Below are positions 1 through 5,603 of a DNA stretch of 5,603 nucleotides, piece by piece; position 1 is the first letter of the stretch, and every line of letters begins with the position of its first letter. Both the position numbers and the translations under genes were made by a program. Below the pieces are notes generated by a model that saw nothing but the letters and a program-made list of their open reading frames with translations, searched no databases and was not told the origin of the DNA. Origin of the DNA: an uncultured Bacilli bacterium (GTDB taxonomy: Bacteria > Bacillota_I > Bacilli_A > RF39 > UBA660); contig CANRJL010000074.1 of the NCBI GenBank assembly GCA_947630935.1, positions 1 through 5,603 on the forward strand. The letters run 5' to 3'.

Positions 1-1
1 T

Positions 2-1672
2 GATTATTTTGCCCAAAATGCCTTACATAATTGTGACTTAATCGATTTAGAAGATATGTTACAAAATGGAACAAATATCAATGGCGTTATGATTGAAAAG
101 CCTCATCGCTTTTTAACAGCAATGACTATAGCTACCCAATTAATTACAGCTGTAAACTCTAGTCAATATGGTGGCTGTACCATTACTTTAACACATCTTG
201 CTCCATTTGTAAGAGATAGTTATAATCGTTATTTAGATAAATATCAAGAAAGAAAATTCAACAAAGCAGATTGTGAAAAATTTGCCAAAGAAGATTTAGC
301 TAAAGAAATTAAAGATGGTGTTCAAACTTTCCAATATCAAATTAATTCTATGACAACCACAAACGGTCAAGCACCTTTCTTAAGTGTTTGTATGTATTTA
401 GGCGAAACAGAAGAATACAAAGAAGAACTAGCAATGATTATTGAAGAAGTCTTAAAACAAAGAATTGAAGGAATGAAAAATGATAAAGGCGTATTTGTTA
501 CCCCAGCTTTTCCTAAATTGTTATATGTTTTAGAAGAAGACAATATTCATGAAAACAGTAAATATTGGTATTTAACAAAATTAGCTGCTGAATGTACAGC
601 CAAAAGAATGGTACCAGATTATATTTCTGAAAAAATAATGAAACAATTAAAAATAGATAAAAATGGTAATGGACAATGCTATCCATGTATGGGATGTCGG
701 TCATTTTTAACACCATACGTTGATGAAAATGGGAAACCTAAATATTATGGTAGATTTAATCAAGGTGTTGTTACTATTAACTTAGTAGATGCTGCTTTAA
801 GTTCTGATAAAAACGAAGAAGAATTCTGGAAAATTATGGATGACCGTCTAGAATTATGTCATCGTGCTTTACAAATTCGTCATAAAAGACTTAGTAAAGC
901 TACCAGTGATGTTGCACCTATTCTATGGCAATATGGTGCATTAGCTAGATTAAAACCAGGAGAATCAATTCACGATTTACTACATAATGGTTATTCAACA
1001 ATTTCTTTAGGATATGCCGGCTTATATGAATGTACAAAATATATGACTGGTCATTCTCATACCGATAATGGTAAAGGTAAAGAATTTGCTTTAGCTGTTA
1101 TGCGAAAATTAAATGATGCTTGTAAAATGTGGAAAGAAAAAGAAAACATTGATTACAGCGTTTATGGTACACCTATCGAATCAACAACATATAAATTTGC
1201 TAAATGCTTAAGAGACCGTTTTGGAGTTGTAAAAGGTATTACTGACCGTGATTATATAACAAATTCTTATCACGTTCCTGTATTTGAAGAAATTGATGCA
1301 TTTGATAAATTAAAATTAGAAAGTGAATTTCAAGCTTTAAGCCCTGGAGGTGCAATTTCTTACATTGAAACTCCAAATTTAGCAAACAATCTAGAAGCAG
1401 TCTTAGAAGTAATCAAATTTATATATGATACAATTATGTATGCTGAATTAAATACAAAATTAGATTATTGCCATGAATGTGGCTACACTGGTGAAATTCT
1501 AATTGATGATAATCTAGAATGGTATTGTCCAAATTGTGGAAATCGTGACCATTCTAAAATGAACGTAGCAAGAAGGACTTGTGGATACATTGGTTCAAAC
1601 TTTTGGAACAAAGGTCGAACTCAAGAAATCAAAGAAAGAGTAATTCATCTAGATAATAAGGATGCAATTTAA
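2..1672 (+). CDS. nrdD: Anaerobic (class III) ribonucleoside-triphosphate reductase, C-terminal 556 residues, 5' end outside window
   Basis: This enzyme reduces ribonucleoside triphosphates to dNTPs in the cytoplasm under anaerobiosis using a glycyl radical. The reading frame is open from base 2, before the first ATG at 56, and that upstream part already reads as conserved NrdD sequence (DYFAQNALHNCDL), so ATG 56 is internal. Visible landmarks, numbered from base 2, are Cys11 (T4 Cys79 position), Cys232 in MGCRSFL (T4 Cys290, the thiyl radical site), a four-cysteine zinc site (CHEC at 490-493 and CPNC at 509-512), and the glycyl-radical motif RRTCGYIG with Gly528. The Cys490-to-Gly528 spacing is nearly that of T4 NrdD. 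Asn253 lies 21 residues after Cys232, as T4 Asn311 does after Cys290, which suggests the formate-using subtype (inference). The missing N-terminus should hold the start of the barrel and probably an ATP-cone. The stop is 3 nt before nrdG, so the two are co-transcribed. Confidence 0.97.
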   Translation, partial: DYFAQNALHNCDLIDLEDMLQNGTNINGVMIEKPHRFLTAMTIATQLITAVNSSQYGGCTITLTHLAPFVRDSYNRYLDKYQERKFNKADCEKFAKEDLAKEIKDGVQTFQYQINSMTTTNGQAPFLSVCMYLGETEEYKEELAMIIEEVLKQRIEGMKNDKGVFVTPAFPKLLYVLEEDNIHENSKYWYLTKLAAECTAKRMVPDYISEKIMKQLKIDKNGNGQCYPCMGCRSFLTPYVDENGKPKYYGRFNQGVVTINLVDAALSSDKNEEEFWKIMDDRLELCHRALQIRHKRLSKATSDVAPILWQYGALARLKPGESIHDLLHNGYSTISLGYAGLYECTKYMTGHSHTDNGKGKEFALAVMRKLNDACKMWKEKENIDYSVYGTPIESTTYKFAKCLRDRFGVVKGITDRDYITNSYHVPVFEEIDAFDKLKLESEFQALSPGGAISYIETPNLANNLEAVLEVIKFIYDTIMYAELNTKLDYCHECGYTGEILIDDNLEWYCPNCGNRDHSKMNVARRTCGYIGSNFWNKGRTQEIKERVIHLDNKDAI

Positions 1673-1675
1673 AAA

Positions 1676-2164
1676 ATGAGATATAACAAAATTAGAAAAA
1701 TTGATATATCCAACGGTCCGGGAGTTCGTGTCTCAATATTTATGCAAGGATGCTCCTTTCATTGTCCAAACTGTTTTAACCCTGAAACTCATGATTTTAA
1801 TGGTGGCCTAGAATTCAATGAAGAAGTTATTCAAAAAATTCTTGAACTAGGCGTCAAAGACTACATAGCTGGCTTATCTATTCTAGGTGGTGAACCAATG
1901 CACCCTAAGAACATCGAAGCAACTACTAAACTTGCCAAAGCTTTTAAAGAAAAATATCCCAATAAAACAATTTGGATATGGTCTGGCTTTCTATTTGATA
2001 ATTTAAAAGATAAAGAAGTTTTAAAATATATTGATGTTCTAGTAGATGGTCAATTTATAGATGCTCAAAAAAATTATAGCTTAAAATGGAAAGGTTCAGA
2101 AAATCAAAGAGTAATCAATGTCATTAAAACTTTAAAAGAAAACAAAATAATTTTATGGGAATAA
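1676..2164 (+). CDS. nrdG: Anaerobic ribonucleotide reductase-activating protein (radical SAM activase)
   Basis: NrdG reductively cleaves S-adenosylmethionine with a [4Fe-4S] cluster to place the glycyl radical on NrdD. The 162-residue length is normal for the family. The cluster-binding CxxxCxxC motif is Cys26, Cys30 and Cys33 in QGCSFHCPNCFN, preceded by the NGPGVRVSIF segment typical of the family. The SAM-binding GGEP sequence is at residues 71-74. The C-terminal part has the usual VLVDGQF (residues 121-127) and KGSENQRVINV (139-149) blocks. The start at 1676 is supported by AAGGATG at 1658-1664 inside the end of nrdD, 11 nt upstream, and by colinearity with known NrdG N-termini. Only 3 nt separate it from the nrdD stop, so the pair forms an operon and translation is probably coupled. 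A strong terminator follows 17 nt after the stop. No oddities are visible. Confidence 0.97.
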   Translation: MRYNKIRKIDISNGPGVRVSIFMQGCSFHCPNCFNPETHDFNGGLEFNEEVIQKILELGVKDYIAGLSILGGEPMHPKNIEATTKLAKAFKEKYPNKTIWIWSGFLFDNLKDKEVLKYIDVLVDGQFIDAQKNYSLKWKGSENQRVINVIKTLKENKIILWE

Positions 2165-2181
2165 ACAAAAAGAACCCATAA

Positions 2182-2220
2182 AACCACGTCTAATTAAAAG
2201 ACGTGGTTATTTTTTTATTT
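2182..2220 (+). terminator. Intrinsic terminator of nrdD-nrdG
   Basis: A perfect 10-bp inverted repeat (AACCACGTCT at 2182-2191 and AGACGTGGTT at 2199-2208) with a 7-nt loop is followed by A and a run of seven T at 2210-2216. It sits 17 nt after the nrdG stop and 6 nt before the convergent minus-strand stop at 2226. On the minus strand the same stem is followed only by a short broken T run, so it could serve the opposite gene more weakly. Confidence 0.93.
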
Positions 2221-2225
2221 ACTAA

Positions 2226-3092
2226 TTAACAAGATTGACCAATTATTTGAACTTCTCCATACAACGGCTCATGGTTTTCATCTAAATAATCGCGAACCTT
2301 TGTAGTTTCAATTTTGCCATTTTTAATAATTAATTTATATTCTGCCAAATACTCCTTAGTAGAACACTTCATAGTAAGATAATAAATAAACTTTTCATGA
2401 ATATCTATTTTAAAATTAGAATATAATACTTTCTTACCATCTTTAACTTCGTAATTTCTATCTCCAATATTATTATCATTAACAAAAACATGAGCTTCAC
2501 TTAAACTACTTTTTGCCAACAAATCAGTAATTAAATTGCCATTTTTATCAATTATATAAGCATTAATTGTATCTGCAACATCAAACCCTACTTTTCGAAA
2601 ATAAATATAATATTCTTCATTACTACTACTATCTTTAATAAAAGTATTATTCATTAAAATATTTTCATCTTCAACAATAGCATATTTTAATTCATTAAAT
2701 GCAAGTTTTTGAGTAACAAATTCATTATCAAAAAGTTTATGGCCATCAAAATAAACTTCCTTTACTAAAGAATATGCTACATTATCTTCTTCCAAAGCAC
2801 TTTTATCTTCATAATAATAAGTTAATAAAACATGTTTTTCATTATTTAATGTAATTTCATTTTCAGTCTCTTTCAAAAATATATAATCAGCATTTTTAGC
2901 TGGTTTTTGAATTTCTTCCTTTTCAACTTTATTTTCATTTTCAGTTTCTTCATTATCTTTTTGTTCTATATTTTCAATATTATTTTGAACTGGTCTTAGA
3001 GATTCAATTTTTTTATATGCCAAAAAATAACCACCTGCTCCAGCCAAGCCTAAAAGAAAAAGAATTCCTAAGATTTCCCAAAATTTTTTCAT
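2226..3092 (-). CDS. Unrecognised membrane-anchored protein with acidic linker and extracytoplasmic domain
   Basis: I do not recognise the family. The 288-residue product starts MKKFWEILGI; residues about 5-26 form one hydrophobic segment (ILGILFLLGLAGAGGYFLAY region) preceded by lysines, which predicts an N-in, C-out anchor. There is no lipobox cysteine, so a lipoprotein is unlikely. Residues about 30-67 are a Glu/Asn/Lys-rich, probably disordered linker. Residues about 68-288 look like a globular, mainly beta domain with many Tyr/Phe-rich strands. Only two cysteines occur, Cys243 and Cys288, the latter being the final residue. The start is supported by AGGGGA at 3102-3107, 9 nt upstream. 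The gene stands alone, converging on nrdG, with its own candidate promoter upstream after the rplT terminator. No link to its neighbours is evident; a cell-surface or envelope role is inferred from topology only. Confidence 0.85.
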   Translation of the reverse strand: MKKFWEILGILFLLGLAGAGGYFLAYKKIESLRPVQNNIENIEQKDNEETENENKVEKEEIQKPAKNADYIFLKETENEITLNNEKHVLLTYYYEDKSALEEDNVAYSLVKEVYFDGHKLFDNEFVTQKLAFNELKYAIVEDENILMNNTFIKDSSSNEEYYIYFRKVGFDVADTINAYIIDKNGNLITDLLAKSSLSEAHVFVNDNNIGDRNYEVKDGKKVLYSNFKIDIHEKFIYYLTMKCSTKEYLAEYKLIIKNGKIETTKVRDYLDENHEPLYGEVQIIGQSC

Positions 3093-3143
3093 AAATAACT
3101 ATCCCCTACACTAAGCATAACAAAGAATCTAATATTTTAAAAG

Positions 3144-3149
3144 ATTATA
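3144..3149 (-). promoter_or_regulatory. Candidate -10 box for the membrane-anchored protein gene
   Basis: The minus strand reads exactly TATAAT here, about 50 nt upstream of the start codon and downstream of the rplT terminator. No good -35 hexamer lies 16-18 nt further upstream, and the surroundings are extremely AT-rich, so chance is a real possibility. A separate promoter is nonetheless expected because the terminator at 3181-3211 closes the preceding operon. Confidence 0.35.
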
Positions 3150-3180
3150 TATTTTATAAAAAAGAAATTTACATTTTTTT

Positions 3181-3211
3181 AACAAAGAAAAAGAATGACT
3201 TTATCTCATTC
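3181..3211 (-). terminator. Intrinsic terminator of infC-rpmI-rplT
   Basis: On the minus strand, directly after the rplT stop (3213-3215), GAATGA (3211-3206) pairs with TCATTC (3198-3193) around a 7-nt loop. TTTTTCTTTG follows immediately. The stem is short (6 bp) and AT-rich, so it may be leaky into the downstream gene at 3092. Confidence 0.7.
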
Positions 3212-3212
3212 A

Positions 3213-3770
3213 TTATTTAATAATTGCAAGTAATTCTGCTTTTTTCATAGTAGAATATCCTTTTATGCCTTGTTCCTTTGCTAAAGCTTTTAATTCAGCT
3301 AAAGAAAGTTTACTATAATCTTTCCCATCGTTAACAATTTCCTTAGTTTTCTTTTCATCAACAGTATTTTTTGTTGAAACTTTTTCCGAAGAATCTTTTA
3401 CAACTTTTTTACCATTTTTTAAAGCATCTTTACTAATAGAAACTAAATCAGCAAAAGCCTCTTTATTATCTATAGCAATTTCAGCTAACATTTTTCTATT
3501 AATTGTTACGCCAGCATTATTTAAACCATTAATAAATTTAGAATAACTAATATCATTTTCCCGACAAGCTGCATTTATCCGAGTAATCCATAACTTTCTA
3601 AATTCTCTTTTCTTTTGTCTTCTATCACGATAAGCATAAGCTCCACTATGAAAAACTTGTTCTTGAGCAGTTTTGTATAAACGATGCTTAGAACCAAAAT
3701 ATCCTTTTGCTTGTTTTAAAACTTTTCTACGACGTGTTTTAGAAACACTTCCACCTTTAACTCTTGCCAT
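3213..3770 (-). CDS. rplT: 50S ribosomal protein L20 with C-terminal Rho_N/SAP-like extension
   Basis: L20 binds 23S rRNA early in 50S assembly, and in Bacillus and E. coli it represses its own operon by binding mRNA. Residues 1 to about 118 are a full, typical L20: MARVKGG start, RRRKVLKQAKGYFGSKHRLY, YAYRDRRQKKREFRKLWITR at 45-64, and a C-terminal globular part ending near ALKNG at 116-120. The protein then continues to 185 residues, while ordinary L20 is about 115-120. Residues about 120-152 are a Lys/Glu/Thr-rich linker. Residues about 154-185 (LSLAELKALAKEQGIKGYS then MKKAELLAIIK) resemble the Rho_N/SAP helix-turn-helix nucleic-acid-binding module. The frame is continuous with no sign of a frameshift. 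AGGTGGTGA at 3783-3775 is the ribosome binding site, beginning just after the rpmI stop; the intergenic gap is 14 nt. It is the last gene of the operon. Confidence 0.97.
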   Translation of the reverse strand: MARVKGGSVSKTRRRKVLKQAKGYFGSKHRLYKTAQEQVFHSGAYAYRDRRQKKREFRKLWITRINAACRENDISYSKFINGLNNAGVTINRKMLAEIAIDNKEAFADLVSISKDALKNGKKVVKDSSEKVSTKNTVDEKKTKEIVNDGKDYSKLSLAELKALAKEQGIKGYSTMKKAELLAIIK

Positions 3771-3784
3771 AAATTCACCACCTA

Positions 3785-3982
3785 TTAAATAACAGATTTA
3801 ATTCTGTTAGCTTCTCCTTTACTTAATGTTCCTTTATTTCGTCTTTGACGAACTTGTTTTGCACTATCTTTACTTGTTTTATGATTTCCACCACTAGTTT
3901 TATAAACTAATAAACCATTTTTTTTCTTCTTGAAAACTTTACTACTAGCTTTATGTGTTTTCATCTTTGGGCCTTTAGCCAT
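3785..3982 (-). CDS. rpmI: 50S ribosomal protein L35
   Basis: L35 is a small basic protein of the large ribosomal subunit. The 65-residue length is the family norm. Recognisable parts are the N-terminal KMKTHKASSKVFKKKKNG (residues 6-23), the central K-T-S-G-G-N-H-K segment, and the C-terminal LSKGEANRIKSVI (53-65). The start is MAKGPKMKTH, a few residues longer than the common MPKMKTH form; AGAAGGA at 3995-3989 lies 6 nt upstream of this ATG and supports it over the internal Met7. It sits 21 nt after the infC stop and 14 nt before rplT, the standard gene order, so it is co-transcribed and probably subject to the same leader control. Confidence 0.97.
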   Translation of the reverse strand: MAKGPKMKTHKASSKVFKKKKNGLLVYKTSGGNHKTSKDSAKQVRQRRNKGTLSKGEANRIKSVI

Positions 3983-4003
3983 AATACATCCTTCTTTCTA
4001 AAA

Positions 4004-4528
4004 TTATTTATTCGGTGCAAGAAAAATTGTCATAATTCTACCATCTTGTTTAACTGGAGTTTCAATATTAGAAATATCACTAAGTCGCTCAGCAAAGCGT
4101 TCCAAAACTTCACGTCCACGTTCAGGATGAGCCATTTGCCGACCTTTAAAACGAATAAAACCTTTTACTTTATGACCTTTCATTAAATATTCATGAGCAT
4201 TTTTAACACGTGTTTCAAAATCATGAATATCAATATCTGGACTCATTCGATATTCTTTTAAATCTTTATTCGTTTCTCTTTGCTTTTTCATTGCTTCCTT
4301 TTGCTTTTTTTGTTTTTCATAACGATACTTATTATAGTCCATAATTTTACCAACTGCTGGCGTTGCTGAACCATTCATCAAAACTAAATCTAACCCAGCA
4401 AAAGAAGCAAGTGTCAACGCATCTTCACGACTTTTAATACCCATTTGTTCTCCATTTGGACCAATCACCATTAATTCTGAAACCTTAATTGCATCATTAA
4501 TAAGTAACTCCTCTTTTTTACTTGCTAT
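4004..4528 (-). CDS. infC: Translation initiation factor IF-3, starting at an ATA codon
   Basis: IF-3 binds the 30S subunit, prevents premature 50S joining and rejects non-AUG start codons. From the first ATG (4471) the protein would be 155 residues and would lack the conserved N-terminus. The 19 codons upstream are open in frame and read IASKKEELLINDAIKVSEL, matching the usual IF-3 beginning (SK...LINEEIR...). The only well-placed start is ATA at 4528-4526, with GGAGG at 4542-4538, 9 nt upstream, giving 174 residues, close to the family norm. Rare AUU/AUA/AUC starts are a known autoregulatory feature of infC. The N-domain is about residues 9-75 (LMVIGPNGEQMGIK, KIMDYNKYRYEKQKK), with a Lys/Gln-rich linker helix to about 90 and the C-domain 91-174 (FIRFKGRQMAHPERGREVLE, GRIMTIFLAPNK). 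It is the first gene of the operon. Confidence 0.95.
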   Translation of the reverse strand: MASKKEELLINDAIKVSELMVIGPNGEQMGIKSREDALTLASFAGLDLVLMNGSATPAVGKIMDYNKYRYEKQKKQKEAMKKQRETNKDLKEYRMSPDIDIHDFETRVKNAHEYLMKGHKVKGFIRFKGRQMAHPERGREVLERFAERLSDISNIETPVKQDGRIMTIFLAPNK

Positions 4529-4684
4529 ATAAATGCACCTCCATAAAATGCGAAAAGGCAGATAAACAAGTATCCACCTTTAACCTTAATAAAGAATAAA
4601 CTCAAAAAAATTCTTAAAAAGCATTATAACCCAGTAATTAATCACTCAGGTGAATGTGGATACATTTCTTTCCTTTTCATAACA
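4529..4684 (-). ncRNA. Structured 5' leader of infC-rpmI-rplT, probable L20-type autoregulatory leader
   Basis: This 5' UTR of about 155 nt is far longer than needed for translation and contains nested complementarities (minus strand). P1 is GAAAAGG (4678-4672) with CCTTTTC (4558-4552), 7 bp. P2 is GTATCCAC (4663-4656) with GTGGATAC (4577-4570), 8 bp. P3 is a hairpin at 4651-4629, ACCTgAGTGA with TTACTGGGT around a TTAA loop, including two G-U pairs and one bulged G. P4 is a weak AAGAAT/ATTCTT hairpin (4615-4610 with 4597-4592). P1 and P2 are separated by an asymmetric internal loop of 8 and 11 nt. Position and architecture fit the L20 leaders of Firmicutes, in which L20 binds a 23S mimic. 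I see no clear terminator hairpin in it; P1 ends about 8 nt from the GGAGG, so control of initiation is possible. Confidence 0.65.
4538..4542 (-). promoter_or_regulatory. Shine-Dalgarno that fixes the infC ATA start
   Basis: The minus strand reads GGAGG (part of TGGAGGTGC), the strongest ribosome binding site near infC. Its 9-nt distance to ATA 4528 is ideal; the ATT at 4534-4532 would be only 3 nt away. A second purine run (GAGGAG, about 4516-4511) sits 6 nt before an in-frame ATT at 4504-4502 and is the main alternative start. Confidence 0.75.
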
Positions 4685-4690
4685 ACATAA

Positions 4691-4719
4691 ATTTTATACT
4701 ATAAATCTATGCTTGTCAA
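4691..4719 (-). promoter_or_regulatory. Sigma-A-type promoter of infC-rpmI-rplT
   Basis: On the minus strand a perfect -35 TTGACA (4719-4714) is followed by a 17-nt spacer and the -10 TAAAAT (4696-4691), five of six to consensus. Transcription would start near 4684, giving a leader of about 155 nt before the infC ATA. The promoter starts only 17 nt beyond the stop of the upstream gene. Confidence 0.85.
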
Positions 4720-4736
4720 GAAAAACATTTACAAAT

Positions 4737-5603
4737 TTAACTACTTAAAACATAAGGAGAAGCACTACTTCCTGTCCCACCCGTTATTTTAACAGATGAT
4801 TTTAAATAGACAACTTGATAAACATTATATGCACTATTAATTCCAGCACCACCATAAAAACCAGTGTTACTCATTAAAAGTGCATAAATAGTTGGTGTCA
4901 AAGAAGGTGCAGGAAAAGATGAAGAAAAAGATGAAATTGACCATGTATATTTAGCCGTAAACAACCAATCATTATTCATACAATCATTAGTATTATAAAT
5001 ACTTAAAACTGTTTTCAAACAGGTTGCTCGAACACTGCCACCAACAGCAAAACCATAATCACTTGGATACATTAACCCAACTTTACCTAACCAAGCTATT
5101 GTATTAGGACTTGCAGCTGCCCCAATTATTCCTCGTTCAGTTGCATAAAAACCACTAGCAGTTTTTTGGGAATTATCAAAACTGCCCAAATTCCACACTG
5201 CATTATCTATCAAAGAACTACTTGCTTCGCTTCTTGCTTGTAAAGTTTTATTTAAATCAGCTGGTCGTGCCCAATTGTTTAAGCCGTATTGACCTCCTGT
5301 TTTATCCCATGCATATTCACCAATACTTGCTGAACGAATTATTTTTATTCGACTTTCTCCTGCACCATTTTCTGTTGATTTTATATTATTCATTACTCCA
5401 ATGATACGCCATGACTCACCATTAAATGTCACATAGTTATTAGGACTTGCTCCGATATATCTTAAATTATTTTCAAATGTTTCATCATAAGCCATTTCAG
5501 TTGTTTGACTTATAACTTCTTCTAAACATTCAACTCCAGTTTTTTTATTTGCTATACAATTTTTCATTTCTGTATCTTGATTTATAAAATATAAGGAACA
5601 TCT
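4737..5603 (-). CDS. C-terminal part of a probable surface or secreted protein, start outside window
   Basis: The frame is open from the right edge (beginning RCSLYFINQDTE) to a TAA at 4739-4737, giving 288 visible residues. The first Met, codon 5567-5565, has no ribosome binding site in front and is probably internal. Numbered from that Met, blocks are RYIGASPNNYVTFNGESWRI at 36-55 continuing IGVMN, then RIKIIR at 73-78, VWNLG at 124-128, KVGLMYPSDYGFA at 162-174, RATCL, NNDWLF at 198-203, and the end QVVYLKSSVKITGGTGSS continuing to PYVLSS. I recall this block pattern (IGA...WRIIGV...RIKIIR...MYPSDYG...VYLK..V.I.GG.G....PY.L) from an abundant paralogous family in uncultured gut Firmicutes, often with a prepilin-like or signal-type N-terminus; that part is not visible here. 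Low charge, many Ser/Asn/Gly/Tyr/Trp and four cysteines (4, 14, 183, 196) suit an exported fold. The function is unknown. Confidence 0.85.
   Translation of the reverse strand, partial: RCSLYFINQDTEMKNCIANKKTGVECLEEVISQTTEMAYDETFENNLRYIGASPNNYVTFNGESWRIIGVMNNIKSTENGAGESRIKIIRSASIGEYAWDKTGGQYGLNNWARPADLNKTLQARSEASSSLIDNAVWNLGSFDNSQKTASGFYATERGIIGAAASPNTIAWLGKVGLMYPSDYGFAVGGSVRATCLKTVLSIYNTNDCMNNDWLFTAKYTWSISSFSSSFPAPSLTPTIYALLMSNTGFYGGAGINSAYNVYQVVYLKSSVKITGGTGSSASPYVLSS

Noticed and set aside
56..58. First ATG of the nrdD frame as the gene start
   Set aside because: The frame is open to base 2 and the residues before it are conserved NrdD sequence including the NCDL cysteine; there is no ribosome binding site in front.
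513..716. Minus-strand open frame of 67 codons inside nrdD
   Set aside because: It overlaps conserved nrdD coding sequence including the active-site cysteine region; low-complexity hydrophobic content typical of an antisense shadow.
3953..4186. Plus-strand open frame of 77 codons across rpmI and infC
   Set aside because: It lies antisense to two well-supported genes and its product resembles no family; a shadow.
4519..4545. Minus-strand ATG overlapping the infC ribosome binding site, opening an 8-codon out-of-frame ORF (MEVHLYSK)
   Set aside because: No ribosome binding site of its own, and its ATG is directly adjacent to the GGAGG that serves infC; probably chance.
4598..4629. T-rich stretch on the minus strand in the leader (TTTTT and TTTTTTT runs) as an attenuator terminator
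   Set aside because: The P3 hairpin ends 8 nt before the first T run and the hairpin next to the second run is weak and AT-only, so it does not meet a normal intrinsic terminator pattern.
4642..4680. Minus-strand 12-codon open frame (MKRKEMYPHSPE) at the start of the infC leader, possible leader peptide
   Set aside because: Its ATG lies within a few nt of the predicted transcription start with no Shine-Dalgarno, and the same bases are better explained by the P1, P2 and P3 pairings.
4800..5010. Possible diversity-generating-retroelement variable region at the C-terminus of the partial gene
   Set aside because: No template repeat or reverse transcriptase is in the window, and no near-duplicate of this stretch with adenine-directed differences is visible.
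5222..5404. Plus-strand open frame of 60 codons inside the partial surface-protein gene
   Set aside because: It is antisense to conserved blocks of the real frame, with a Leu/Phe-rich composition expected by chance.

Overview
The window comes from an AT-rich, low-GC Gram-positive-type bacterium, most likely an anaerobic member of the Firmicutes/Bacilli-Tenericutes side, such as an uncultured gut lineage. The evidence is the base composition, a class III (strictly anaerobic) ribonucleotide reductase, the infC-rpmI-rplT operon in its usual order, an infC gene with a non-AUG start, and AGGAGG-type ribosome binding sites. Tryptophan is encoded by TGG and no in-frame TGA is needed, so the standard-type code fits and a Mycoplasma-style code is not required. 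Placement below class level cannot be made from this sequence.

Layout: (1) On the plus strand, 1-2164 holds the 3' part of nrdD (its N-terminus lies left of the window) followed by nrdG, ended by a perfect 10-bp-stem intrinsic terminator. NrdG is the radical-SAM activase that installs the glycyl radical on NrdD; together they make dNTP precursors without oxygen. (2) On the minus strand, convergent with nrdG, 2226-3092 is an unrecognised protein with one N-terminal membrane anchor, an acidic linker and an outer globular domain. A candidate -10 box lies upstream of it. (3) Also on the minus strand, 4719 down to 3181 is a complete ribosomal transcription unit: a near-consensus sigma-A promoter, a structured leader of about 155 nt, infC starting at an ATA codon, rpmI, rplT, and a terminator. 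(4) From 5603 down to 4737, also minus, is the C-terminal part of a probable surface or secreted protein that runs off the right edge.

Two points deserve most attention. First, L20 carries a C-terminal tail of about 65 residues ending in a Rho_N/SAP-like helical module; the normal protein stops near residue 118. Second, the infC leader shows two long-range helices (7-8 bp each) around an inner hairpin, the kind of architecture expected of an L20-responsive leader, although no clear attenuator terminator is visible in it. The window is otherwise ordinary housekeeping sequence. I see no mobile element, CRISPR array, tRNA or rRNA, and no convincing new multi-gene system.
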